NCBI GenBank assembly: GCA_030828025.1
Contig: JAURDG010000008.1
Span: 1-15,104 of the forward strand
Direction: 5' to 3'
DNA from: Flavobacteriaceae bacterium
GTDB lineage: Bacteria; Bacteroidota; Bacteroidia; Flavobacteriales; Flavobacteriaceae
Length of the DNA: 15,104 bases
Part shown: in pieces, positions 6,933-14,967 of the stretch
How positions within the stretch are numbered: the first letter of the stretch is position 1
Layout of the letters: every line of letters starts with the position of its first letter
Notes under the pieces: generated by a model
The model's database searches: none
What the model saw: the letters and a program-made list of their open reading frames with translations, nothing else
What the model was told of the DNA's origin: nothing
Translations under genes and position numbers: made by a program

Positions 6933-8169
6933 GCTTTCACGAATAGACTGGTCAAGTGTTGTGTATTGCCTTATCATCGTCAGTGCGGGCTTGGCTAATA
7001 TATATTCAGCCGCATACACCCTAGACAATACAGCGGCGGCTTGGTCGGTGCTGGAAAAACAACTGATTTCGCTAGGACTAGGCATTACTGCCATTCTGCT
7101 CATTCAATTTCTGGACACCAAATTTTTTGAACGCTATGCTAGCCTTATTTACCTGTTTTCAATAGGCTCTTTGTTGGGCTTATGGGTTTTTGGTACAGAA
7201 GTTTCGGGGGCTCGCTCTTGGTATGAAATGGGCAGTTTTAGCCTTCAACCTTCGGAGTTTGCTAAAGTTGCATTGGCACTCGCACTCGCCAAACACCTGG
7301 GTGGCTTAAACACAAAAATAGAAAGAAGGAAAGATTATTTTATTGCCTTTGTTCTGATGGGTATTCCAGCAGTACTTACCTTATTGCAACCTGATGCTGG
7401 AACGGCCTTAGTACTTCTTGGATTTTTCTTGGTATTGCATGCCGAGGGCTTACCACAACTTTTTTTTAACATCCTCCTCAGTCTTTTTATTTTGTTTGTC
7501 CTGACATTATTTTTGGGTGCTGCATGGGTCTATATGTTGCTCGTTCTTGGCCTTGCTGTTTACTTGATTATACAATTGAGAAAAAAAAGGAAAAGGGTTG
7601 TGTGGCCAGCACTATTTACGCTCATGGTCTTTGGCGCCTTTACTTATTCGGTCTCCTATATTTTTGAAGAAGTTTTTGAGCAACGGCATCGTGATCGATT
7701 TAACATAATATTAGGTAAAGAAGTAGATGCCAGAGGAATCGGCTACAACATCAATCAATCTCAGATTGCCATCGGCTCGGGCAAGTTTTTAGGAAAAGGA
7801 TATTTGGAGGGAACCCAAACCAAAGGCGGGTTTGTTCCCGAGCAACAAACAGACTATATTTTCTCTACCGTTGGCGAAGAATGGGGGTTTTTGGGTGCTG
7901 TTACCTTGCTGGGGGTTTTTGTGTTGCTGCTCTTGCGTATTGTGCGCGTGGCATATAAGCAAAAAACTACATTTGCACGTGTCTTTTGCTTGGGTTTTGC
8001 CTGTACGCTATTTATCCATGTAGCCGTAAATATGGGAATGGTTATGGGCTTAGTGCCGACGATTGGTATTCCGTTGCCTTTGATGAGCTATGGAGGGTCT
8101 AGTCTTCTTGCTTTTAGTGTTTTTCTAGGTATTTATTTACGCATTGAATACCAACGAATCGAAGCGTAA
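6925..8169 (+). CDS. rodA: SEDS peptidoglycan glycosyltransferase RodA
   Basis: Multi-pass inner-membrane glycosyltransferase that polymerises lipid II for side-wall growth with PBP2. The 414 residues have the approximately ten hydrophobic segments of SEDS proteins. Family motifs include GARSWYEMGSFSLQPSEFAK (95-114), LLQPDAGTAL (153-162), the extracellular loop PEQQTDYIFSTVGEEWG (305-321) whose Asp310 matches the functionally essential Asp of RodA/FtsW, and the C-terminal GIPLPLMSYGGSS. It is longer than E. coli RodA (370 aa), mostly through the region around residues 200-300. FtsW is the main alternative, but position directly after mrdA with an 8-base overlap favours RodA. The stop lies 5 bases from that of the convergent protease gene. 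Confidence 0.96.
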   Translation: MNKLSRIDWSSVVYCLIIVSAGLANIYSAAYTLDNTAAAWSVLEKQLISLGLGITAILLIQFLDTKFFERYASLIYLFSIGSLLGLWVFGTEVSGARSWYEMGSFSLQPSEFAKVALALALAKHLGGLNTKIERRKDYFIAFVLMGIPAVLTLLQPDAGTALVLLGFFLVLHAEGLPQLFFNILLSLFILFVLTLFLGAAWVYMLLVLGLAVYLIIQLRKKRKRVVWPALFTLMVFGAFTYSVSYIFEEVFEQRHRDRFNIILGKEVDARGIGYNINQSQIAIGSGKFLGKGYLEGTQTKGGFVPEQQTDYIFSTVGEEWGFLGAVTLLGVFVLLLLRIVRVAYKQKTTFARVFCLGFACTLFIHVAVNMGMVMGLVPTIGIPLPLMSYGGSSLLAFSVFLGIYLRIEYQRIEA

Positions 8170-8174
8170 CTTAA

Positions 8175-10316
8175 CTAGCGCTGCATCGCCAATGGCTTGG
8201 CAGGAATAAAATTCAGCTTTAAATCCTCTAAAATAAGCACCGCTTCTTCCAAATAAAGATCTTGGCCTAATGCTTTCTTCCAACGCTTTCTTTTTTCGGC
8301 GAGTATGGTATCACGCTTCATCTTTTGTCGTTCATACTCAAGGGAGCGGAACGATAGGTTGTTTTGATAATCATTAAGTGCTTTAAACTCTTTTGCTGTT
8401 GCCTCATCGCTGTCGATGGTGGCAGAAAATCGTTCAAGATTTAATGAAAAACCGTCCTTGTCTTGTTGCTGGCGAATCCATTTGGCATTTTTATTAATAA
8501 GCTGGAATAAGCCATTGTTTGCAACACGTGCATTGCTTGCTTGTATTGTCTGGCTAAAGTTTTGATATCCATTCCAAGGCGTAAAAGGCGCAGGGTCTAT
8601 CTGATCCCAGACGAGTGGATTTTCCTCGTCCTTTTCGCCCATGTCCACATAGGCATATTGGTCTGGAGCTACCACATCGCTTTTTACACCCTCCAATTGG
8701 GTAGATTTTCCAGTAATGCGGTAAAATTTTTCGGTAGTATATTTTAATGCTCCTAAGTCGCCATAGGTACTACTCGAAATAAACCGATTTAATTCCAGTA
8801 CATTTTGTACCGTGCCTTTTCCAAAGGTTTGTTTACTTCCCAAGACTACCGCTCTGTTGTAATCTTGTAGGGCAGCGGCCAAAATTTCAGAAGCTGAAGC
8901 GGAAAGTTCATTTACCAGAATCACCACAGGCCCCTCATACAAGGTTTTTCCGTCTCGATCTTTAAGAATTTTGGTTTCTTCCATCGAAGATTTAACCTGC
9001 ACAACAGGTCCTTCATCAATGAAAAAACCAGCCATATCAACCACCGTTTGCAATGAGCCTCCTCCATTATTCCTCAAATCAATAACCAAGCCTTGAACAC
9101 CCTCTTTTTTAAGCCGAATAATTTCTTGCTGCATGTCCTTAGCAGCGTTTCGCTCTTTGTAGTCCTTAAAATCAACATAAAATTTGGGCAAATGAATCAA
9201 CCCAAAAGAACGCCCACCTTTATCGATAAGTGCCGATTTGAGGTATGATTCTTCCAGCTCTACGGTATCTCGTTTAATGGCGACCTCCTCAATAGTTCCG
9301 TCAACACGCTTTACCGTTAGGTAAACGGTAGTTCCTGCGGGTCCTTTAATAAGTTCAATAGCATCATCTAGGCGCATGGACTGAACATCCACAGGCGCAC
9401 CATCTTCTTGACGTACCATCATAATTTGGTCACCAACATCCAGCAATTGATCACGCCAAATAGGTCCGCCAGAAATAACATCCACAATTTTTATCGTTTG
9501 ATTCCTTTTGGTCAGTCGCGCACCAATCCCCTCATATTTACCCGACATTGTGGCATCAAAGCGGTCTTTATCGACAGGGCCATAATAAAGCGAGTGCGGG
9601 TCAAACTGAGTGACAAACGCATTCAAATAACTACCAAACCAGTCTTCTTCTCGAACGTCGTCCATCAAAGAAAAATAGTTTTCAAGGTTTTCTAAGGAAA
9701 TTTCACGGGCTTCTTTTTCCAGAACATCAAAAGATTTGGGTGTATAAGTCTCATCTTTTTCGGCACGTTTTTTTTCTTCCGCCAACTTTCCATGAACGAT
9801 ATTCAACGTAGAAAACTTGAGCTGCTTGCGCCATCTCTCTTTTCGTGCATTGGCGGTCATTGGAAAGTCTTGCTCTTCGTAATTTAGGTTTATGTCCTCA
9901 TTTTTAGAAAAATCAAATGGCTGCTTGAGGATTTCTTTATAAAATAGCTTAACCTCATCTTTTCGTTCAAGATATCGCGTATAGACCAAGTCGAAAAAAT
10001 CGGTTTGTAAGTTTATAAATTCCTCATCCAACGCATATTTATAGCGCACAAATTGGATGACATCTTTTTTTAAAAAGTAGCGTTTTTGTCCATCCAACAT
10101 ATCGAGAAATGTAGCATACAATTCTTCTGAAAGATCGTTGTTAATGTCTTTAGGTGAAAAATGACCACGCTGCATAAAGTACGTAACCAGTTCCATAAGT
10201 AACTTGTCTTTTGAGGAAGCCTCGGTAAATGTTGGCGTTACTGGTGCGTTTAGCTTAGTCCATGCAACAAGTACTAAGGCAAATAAAATGAGAGGAATAA
10301 ATAATTTCTTTTTCAT
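8175..10316 (-). CDS. prc: Periplasmic C-terminal processing (tail-specific) protease, S41A
   Basis: Prc/Tsp-type serine protease that degrades or trims periplasmic proteins from their C-termini. I start it at the ATG at 10316 (713 aa; E. coli Tsp is 682), which gives a standard signal peptide (MKKKLF, then a hydrophobic run to about residue 20). The in-frame ATG at 10358 would add 14 residues in front of the signal and overlap a likely promoter box. In order: a helical N-terminal Tsp domain (about 30-240), a PDZ domain (about 255-345) and the S41 domain. In the latter, Ser474 within SASASE and Lys500 in TFGKGT form the expected Ser-Lys dyad, with one extra residue between them relative to E. 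coli. A charged C-terminal helical domain (about 570-713) follows. It is a single gene between two plus-strand operons. Confidence 0.95.
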   Translation of the reverse strand: MKKKLFIPLILFALVLVAWTKLNAPVTPTFTEASSKDKLLMELVTYFMQRGHFSPKDINNDLSEELYATFLDMLDGQKRYFLKKDVIQFVRYKYALDEEFINLQTDFFDLVYTRYLERKDEVKLFYKEILKQPFDFSKNEDINLNYEEQDFPMTANARKERWRKQLKFSTLNIVHGKLAEEKKRAEKDETYTPKSFDVLEKEAREISLENLENYFSLMDDVREEDWFGSYLNAFVTQFDPHSLYYGPVDKDRFDATMSGKYEGIGARLTKRNQTIKIVDVISGGPIWRDQLLDVGDQIMMVRQEDGAPVDVQSMRLDDAIELIKGPAGTTVYLTVKRVDGTIEEVAIKRDTVELEESYLKSALIDKGGRSFGLIHLPKFYVDFKDYKERNAAKDMQQEIIRLKKEGVQGLVIDLRNNGGGSLQTVVDMAGFFIDEGPVVQVKSSMEETKILKDRDGKTLYEGPVVILVNELSASASEILAAALQDYNRAVVLGSKQTFGKGTVQNVLELNRFISSSTYGDLGALKYTTEKFYRITGKSTQLEGVKSDVVAPDQYAYVDMGEKDEENPLVWDQIDPAPFTPWNGYQNFSQTIQASNARVANNGLFQLINKNAKWIRQQQDKDGFSLNLERFSATIDSDEATAKEFKALNDYQNNLSFRSLEYERQKMKRDTILAEKRKRWKKALGQDLYLEEAVLILEDLKLNFIPAKPLAMQR

Positions 10317-10335
10317 ACTTATTTTTGGGATTAGG

Positions 10336-10343
10336 TAAAAGTA
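10336..10343 (-). promoter_or_regulatory. Candidate -7 promoter box for prc
   Basis: Read on the minus strand this is TACTTTTA, identical to the boxes before purH and surE, 19 bases upstream of the preferred prc ATG at 10316. It lies downstream of the alternative ATG at 10358, which argues that the longer open frame is not the translated start. No TTTG -33 element is visible at the usual distance. Confidence 0.4.
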
Positions 10344-10415
10344 CTGTTTTTTGTTCATTTTTAATAGTCATTCCATAACCGTGCCAAAAAAAGTGCATAA
10401 AACAAAGGCAATCCG

Positions 10416-10423
10416 TACTTTTA
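10416..10423 (+). promoter_or_regulatory. Candidate -7 promoter box for surE
   Basis: TACTTTTA lies 16 bases before the surE ATG in the divergent prc-surE intergenic region, facing the opposite way to the identical box for prc about 73 bases away. It matches the Bacteroidota consensus TAnnTTTG at all but the last base. No clear -33 element precedes it. It would drive the surE-to-comEC run. Confidence 0.42.
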
Positions 10424-10439
10424 TAGGATAATTTAAGAA

Positions 10440-11207
10440 ATGAAAAAGCCGCTTATACTTGTTACTAACGATGACGGCATCAGTGCTCCAGGACTTCGAA
10501 GCCTCATCAAGGTAATGAACGAAATTGGAACTGTGGTCGTTGTTGCTCCAGATAGTCCTCAATCGGGCATGGGGCATGCGATTACCATCAACAATACCCT
10601 AAGGTGTACCAAAGTTTCTTTGGACGGCGGGCCACAAACGGAATACTCCTGCTCGGGTACACCTGCAGATTGTGTCAAAATGGGGGTTCATGAAATATTG
10701 AAACGCAAGCCCGATCTTTGCGTGTCGGGGATTAATCATGGGTCTAACTCGTCGATAAATGTAATTTATTCAGGCACCATGAGTGCTGCTGTAGAGGCAG
10801 GTATTGAAGGGATACCCGCCATTGGTTTTTCCCTTTTGGACTACGCCTGGGAAGCGGATTTTTCTCAAGTAACTTCCTTTGTTAAGCGTATTGCACTCTC
10901 GGCATTGACCAACGGCATTCCAGACGGGGTCATCTTAAATGTGAATATTCCCAAGTTAAAAGAAACAGATATTAAAGGCATCCGCATCTGTCGGCAAGCT
11001 ATGGCGTATTGGGTAGAAAAATTTGACAAACGAAAAGACCCTACGGGAAAAGAATACTATTGGCTGACGGGCGAATTTGTCAATCCAGACAAAGGGGAAG
11101 ATACCGATGAATGGGCGTTGAACAATGGTTATGTAAGCGTGGTTCCTGTTCATTTTGATATGACAGCGCATCACAGTATTCAAAAACTAAACACGTGGGA
11201 TTTCTAA
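10440..11207 (+). CDS. surE: 5'/3'-nucleotidase SurE
   Basis: Metal-dependent cytoplasmic phosphatase that removes phosphate from nucleoside monophosphates; in E. coli it is linked to stationary-phase survival. The 255 residues match the family length (E. coli 253). The metal-binding set is complete: Asp11 and Asp12 in TNDDGISAPG, Ser42 in PDSPQSGMGHA, and Asn99 in SGINHG. Further family motifs are CSGTPADCV (71-79) and VIYSGTMSAA (108-117). It is the first gene of a plus-strand run, preceded by a candidate promoter box, and its last 13 bases overlap the GTG start of the next small gene. Confidence 0.97.
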   Translation: MKKPLILVTNDDGISAPGLRSLIKVMNEIGTVVVVAPDSPQSGMGHAITINNTLRCTKVSLDGGPQTEYSCSGTPADCVKMGVHEILKRKPDLCVSGINHGSNSSINVIYSGTMSAAVEAGIEGIPAIGFSLLDYAWEADFSQVTSFVKRIALSALTNGIPDGVILNVNIPKLKETDIKGIRICRQAMAYWVEKFDKRKDPTGKEYYWLTGEFVNPDKGEDTDEWALNNGYVSVVPVHFDMTAHHSIQKLNTWDF

Positions 11208-11467
11208 AAAATTCGCTCCGATTGGGGCTAATCGTCGGTATTGGCATTCCTGTTTTTTTGTTGGGTGGCTTATTGCTTTTTTTTGATGCACAACAAAGCA
11301 TGCTTCGTTCTGGAGTACTTGCAGGATTAGCTGCACTTTGCGCCTTGCCCAATCTTGGGTTTTTCTTTTTTGCCTTACGTCAAGACAAAGATGCCTTTGC
11401 GCATGGTGTTTTGTGGAGTTGCATCTTGTGGGCATTGTTTACCTTTGGGCTAAAGCTATTTGGATGA
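11195..11467 (+). CDS. Small membrane protein of unknown function
   Basis: A 90-residue protein I do not recognise. It has three hydrophobic stretches (about 8-30, 35-61 and 70-89) joined by short polar links, the first with DAQQ and the second with RQDKDAF, so it is probably a small three-helix inner-membrane protein. The start is taken as GTG 11195 because it gives a short basic N-terminus directly before the first helix and no ATG occurs before that helix; it overlaps surE by 13 bases. Its stop overlaps the lpxB ATG as ATGA. This double overlap and the absence of any competing frame argue it is a real gene, translationally coupled to both neighbours. A role in envelope or lipid A metabolism would be a guess from position only. 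Confidence 0.75.
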   Translation: MGFLKNSLRLGLIVGIGIPVFLLGGLLLFFDAQQSMLRSGVLAGLAALCALPNLGFFFFALRQDKDAFAHGVLWSCILWALFTFGLKLFG

Positions 11468-12570
11468 AATACTACCTCATTGCTGGTGAAGCATCTGGTG
11501 ATTTGCACGGAGCAAACTTGATAAACGAGCTGGCTCAAGCAGACACAACGGCTGAGGTACGTGCATGGGGTGGAGACCGCATGCACGCTCAAGGAGCAAC
11601 TATTGTAAAGCACTATCGTGAATTAGCGTTTATGGGATTTTGGGAAGTCGCCAAAAACATCAGAACCATTCTTGGAAACTTAAAAAAATGCAAGGAGGAC
11701 ATCCTAGCTTTTAAGCCTGATGCGCTTATTCTTATCGACTATCCAGGCTTTAACCTTAGAATTGCCGCATGGGCGAAGCAGCAAGGAATTCCAGTACACT
11801 ATTACATTAGTCCGCAAGTGTGGGCATGGAAAGAAAGCAGGGTAAAGCTGATGGCTAAGGTCATTGATTATTTGTACGTGATTTTACCTTTTGAAAAAAC
11901 TTTTTTTGAGCAAAAACATCAAATGCCCGTTGATTTTGTTGGGCATCCCCTTTTGGACGAAATACATCAATTTGACGCTGGCTCGGAAGTAGATTTTCGA
12001 AACGAACATGGGCTACCGAAAGACAAGCCTATCGTTGCGCTTCTGCCAGGAAGTCGTGCGCAAGAAGTGAAAAAAATGATGAACGTCATGGTGTCTTCTG
12101 CATCGGCATTTCCGGATTATTGTTTTGTGGTAGCAGCAGCTCCGCATTTGGACGATAGCCTTTTTGAAGGCTTGTCCGTTTATGTAGTTCGAAACAACAC
12201 CTACAAACTTCTAAGTCATGCCAAGGCAGCCTTGGTTACTAGTGGAACAGCCACACTCGAAACAGCCCTTTTTGGGGTGCCGCAAGTGGTATGTTACAAA
12301 ACATCTGCGCTGAGTTATGCTATCGGAAAACAAGTGGTCAAACTTCCGTACATTTCACTTGTAAATCTTATTCTAGATACGGATGCAGTCCCCGAACGCA
12401 TTCAAGGTCAGTGTCATCCAACTCAACTAAAGAACGACCTCGAAAAAATCCTGCGCGGAGTTGAGCGAGCAGCACAAATCAAAGCGTACAAAAAACTTCA
12501 TTCGCTCGTTGGCGGCGTAGGCGCAAGTAAAAAAGCAGCAACACTCATTAGTGAAAGAACACATGCGTAA
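11464..12570 (+). CDS. lpxB: Lipid-A-disaccharide synthase
   Basis: Peripheral inner-membrane glycosyltransferase (GT19) that joins UDP-2,3-diacylglucosamine and lipid X to form the lipid A disaccharide. At 368 residues it is close to E. coli LpxB (382). Visible motifs: GEASGDLHG (8-16), DYPGFN (92-97), ISPQVWAWK (115-123), FVGHPL (158-163), LLPGSRAQEV (193-202) and TSGTATLE (259-266). The ATG at 11464 gives the canonical N-terminus MKYYLIAGEASGD; the open frame runs further upstream to a TTG at 11338 but that part encodes the membrane protein in another frame. It overlaps both neighbours (4 bases upstream, 8 downstream). Presence implies an LPS-bearing Gram-negative envelope. Confidence 0.97.
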   Translation: MKYYLIAGEASGDLHGANLINELAQADTTAEVRAWGGDRMHAQGATIVKHYRELAFMGFWEVAKNIRTILGNLKKCKEDILAFKPDALILIDYPGFNLRIAAWAKQQGIPVHYYISPQVWAWKESRVKLMAKVIDYLYVILPFEKTFFEQKHQMPVDFVGHPLLDEIHQFDAGSEVDFRNEHGLPKDKPIVALLPGSRAQEVKKMMNVMVSSASAFPDYCFVVAAAPHLDDSLFEGLSVYVVRNNTYKLLSHAKAALVTSGTATLETALFGVPQVVCYKTSALSYAIGKQVVKLPYISLVNLILDTDAVPERIQGQCHPTQLKNDLEKILRGVERAAQIKAYKKLHSLVGGVGASKKAATLISERTHA

Positions 12571-13024
12571 ATTTTGGTTGATTTTGGTTGCATTAACTTT
12601 GGTAGGCTGTGGTGGCTTACGCAAAGGAGCCAAAATGAAGCCCAGAGACGGGGTTGTGTTTTATGCCAAATCATATTTGGGAACGCCTTATGCCTATGGT
12701 GGCAACACCATGAACGGCATTGACTGTTCAGGGCTTATCTACCAAGCTTATCAAAAACAAGGTATCCGTATTCCAAGAACGGTAACCGAATTGCGAAAAA
12801 AAGGAAAACGAATCGCTGTAGATCGTGCAAAAAAAGGGGATATTATTTTTTTTCGTACCTCTAAAAAGCGGAAACTCACGCATGCTGGTATTGTGGTGGA
12901 CGTGCGTAAAGGCATTCCGCAATTTATCCATGCTTCAACCTCTCAGGGTGTCATGATTTCTTCTTTAACAAATGACTACTGGGAAAAACGCTATGCCCAA
13001 ACACGGCGGTTGCTTAAAAAGTAA
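12563..13024 (+). CDS. NlpC/P60 family lipoprotein, probable peptidoglycan endopeptidase
   Basis: A compact 153-residue predicted lipoprotein with a single NlpC/P60 domain, a fold that usually cleaves peptide bonds in peptidoglycan stems. The N-terminus MRKFWLILVALTLVGC is a lipoprotein signal with the lipobox LVGC and lipidated Cys16. The papain-like catalytic set is visible: Cys55 in DCSGLIYQAY, His107 in THAGIVV, and His123 in FIHAST. I prefer ATG 12563 over the in-frame GTG 12551, since it places the basic residues directly before the hydrophobic segment. It overlaps lpxB by 8 bases and is 20 bases ahead of comEC. Size and layout resemble E. coli MepS (Spr), but substrate and orthology cannot be set from sequence alone. 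Confidence 0.92.
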   Translation: MRKFWLILVALTLVGCGGLRKGAKMKPRDGVVFYAKSYLGTPYAYGGNTMNGIDCSGLIYQAYQKQGIRIPRTVTELRKKGKRIAVDRAKKGDIIFFRTSKKRKLTHAGIVVDVRKGIPQFIHASTSQGVMISSLTNDYWEKRYAQTRRLLKK

Positions 13025-13044
13025 ATTGTTCTTTACTTTGGGTT

Positions 13045-14967
13045 ATGTCCCATCCAAGTTTACCCATTGCGATAATTGGACTATCTTTTTCTTGTGGAAT
13101 AATCGTCCAAGAAAAAATAGCACAACCCCCTTCGTTTGCCGCTGTAGGTTTATTTTTTTGCCTCATGTTCATTGGGCATGTTTTGCGGTGGCGCAAGCTA
13201 TTTTTTGGCACAACCATAGGCGCATTTGTTTTGTTGGGTATGTTGCGCTTTTCGCCTGTTGCTCTTAAGGAAGCGTCCAAAAGCGAACAGATAGAAGTAG
13301 TGGTGCACCAAGCGTTAAACACCAACTCTTTTGGGCATCAATACATCCTAAAAAGCCAAACGGACAATGAACGCCTACTGCTCCAGACACCACTAAACCA
13401 TCCACTTACAGTTGGCGATCGGATGTTGGTTCAAGCTGTTTTGGTTCCTTTAGCCAAACCCAAAAATCCCATTGATTTTGACTTTAAAACCTATATGATG
13501 CGCAAAGGTGTAGCGCGAAAAATAATTCCCACAACCGACGGCTACATCAAGTTGCCTCCAAAGCAAGGCATTCGCAGGTGGGCGCATTTGATACAGCAAG
13601 CACTCATAAACCAACTCCAGCAGCTTCCACTAAAACAAGAGAGTAAAGCCTTGGTAATGGCGTTGGTATTGGGCGAAAAAAGTGACTTGTCCGAAGAACG
13701 CATCGAACAATATCAACGAGCGGGTGCCATGCATTTACTCGCCATTTCAGGATTGCATATTGGCATCATCTTGCTGCTGCTTCGTGCGTTGGTGTCGCCG
13801 TTAAAACGCCTTCGTTTTGGAGCCATAATTAGTGCCGTTTTACCTATTCTATTGTTGTGGTGCTTTGCCTTTGTTACAGGTGCATCACCTTCCGTAATAA
13901 GAGCCGTTACCATGTTTTCGTTTTTACAAATTGGACTTTCGCTCAAGCGAAATGATGTGCGTATGCAGCATTTATGGTCTAGTTTTATTGTACTGCTGTT
14001 TATTCATCCCCGATTTATTTTTGATGTTGGTTTTCAATTGAGTTATGCAGCCGTTCTGGGTATCGTTTGGGTATTACCGCATTGGCAAAAACTGTTTCAA
14101 GGTCAAAGCAGACTAGTGCAAAAAATCACGTCACTTTTTGGTTTGGGACTTATCGCCCAACTGGCAGTATTGCCGCTAAGTTTATATTATTTTCATCAAT
14201 TTCCATTTTTGTTTTGGCTCAGCAACCTGCTGCTTGTTCCGTTGGTTGGGTTGGTTATAGGTGTTGGGATAAGCTGTTTGGTAATAAGTTACGTTCCTTC
14301 ATTGTACGGGTTGCTACCTATTGCCGATTGGATTTTGTATCATTTCTTAGTCCTCGTTGCTTGGATAGCGCAATGGGAACAGTTTTTTGTTGAGCACATT
14401 CCTTTTAGGGAAATTGACGCCATAGGCTTGGGCTTGGTTGTAATGATGCTTTTTTACTTTGTCCAGCATCCAAGCAAACCAAAAGCACTTTTGTTGGGCA
14501 TGTTATCCCTTTTGTTTCATGTGCAACTAAAACTAGACATTGTTCAGCCTCCAAAAATACTTGTGGCTCATCTATATCAAAACTCGATGCTCGTTAGCTC
14601 ACAACAGCATATTCTGCATGTTTTTTATGGGAAAAAGTCATCAAAAGTTGTGGATATGGCACAGCTTTTTACGCAGCACTACGGCTTGGACAGTATTCAA
14701 TATCATCCTGTGGAGCATGCCTATAAGGGTGTGTTTGTCGTAGATAGTTTGGGCGAATACAAGCAGGTGGGCAAGCAAGCAACAGTGGTGTTGCGGCAAA
14801 GTCCCAAGGTGCATCTCGAAGATTTAATTGATAAACTAGCGCCCAAGCTGATTATTGCCGATGGGAGCAATTATCCTTCTTTTATTAAACGGTGGAAAAA
14901 AACATGTGATGCGCAGGGCATCTCCTTTCACGCAACAGCAGAACGGGGTGCTTACCCCTTAAATTGA
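13045..14967 (+). CDS. comEC: ComEC/Rec2-type competence protein
   Basis: Inner-membrane channel family that passes single-stranded DNA into the cytoplasm during natural transformation. The 640 residues show N-terminal membrane helices (about 5-70), a soluble DUF4131-type region (about 80-180) with NPIDFDFKTYMMRKGV near 141-156, then the polytopic Competence domain (about 220-495) with its hallmarks LAISGLHIG (232-240), GASPSVIRAVTM (279-290) and FQLSYAAVLGI (330-340). The last 140 residues occupy the place of the metallo-beta-lactamase-like domain but contain no HxHxDH motif. It starts 20 bases after the NlpC/P60 gene and overlaps the convergent right-edge gene by 16 bases. Transport function is inferred from family; whether the host is transformable is unknown. 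Confidence 0.93.
   Translation: MSHPSLPIAIIGLSFSCGIIVQEKIAQPPSFAAVGLFFCLMFIGHVLRWRKLFFGTTIGAFVLLGMLRFSPVALKEASKSEQIEVVVHQALNTNSFGHQYILKSQTDNERLLLQTPLNHPLTVGDRMLVQAVLVPLAKPKNPIDFDFKTYMMRKGVARKIIPTTDGYIKLPPKQGIRRWAHLIQQALINQLQQLPLKQESKALVMALVLGEKSDLSEERIEQYQRAGAMHLLAISGLHIGIILLLLRALVSPLKRLRFGAIISAVLPILLLWCFAFVTGASPSVIRAVTMFSFLQIGLSLKRNDVRMQHLWSSFIVLLFIHPRFIFDVGFQLSYAAVLGIVWVLPHWQKLFQGQSRLVQKITSLFGLGLIAQLAVLPLSLYYFHQFPFLFWLSNLLLVPLVGLVIGVGISCLVISYVPSLYGLLPIADWILYHFLVLVAWIAQWEQFFVEHIPFREIDAIGLGLVVMMLFYFVQHPSKPKALLLGMLSLLFHVQLKLDIVQPPKILVAHLYQNSMLVSSQQHILHVFYGKKSSKVVDMAQLFTQHYGLDSIQYHPVEHAYKGVFVVDSLGEYKQVGKQATVVLRQSPKVHLEDLIDKLAPKLIIADGSNYPSFIKRWKKTCDAQGISFHATAERGAYPLN

Noticed and set aside
9408..9695. 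95-codon plus-strand open frame antisense to prc
   Set aside because: No recognisable protein features, and the minus-strand frame here encodes the conserved PDZ and adjacent region of the protease.
11338..11463. 42-codon upstream extension of lpxB from a TTG
   Set aside because: The family N-terminus (MKYYLIAGEASGD) begins at 11464, and the upstream stretch is the coding region of the small membrane protein in another frame.
12551..12562. GTG start four codons upstream for the NlpC/P60 lipoprotein
   Set aside because: The ATG at 12563 gives a cleaner lipoprotein signal peptide; the four added residues bring nothing recognisable. The difference is small and not excluded.
14067..14393. 108-codon open frame in another frame of comEC
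   Set aside because: Composition is that of a shadow frame over the conserved Competence domain; no start context or family match.
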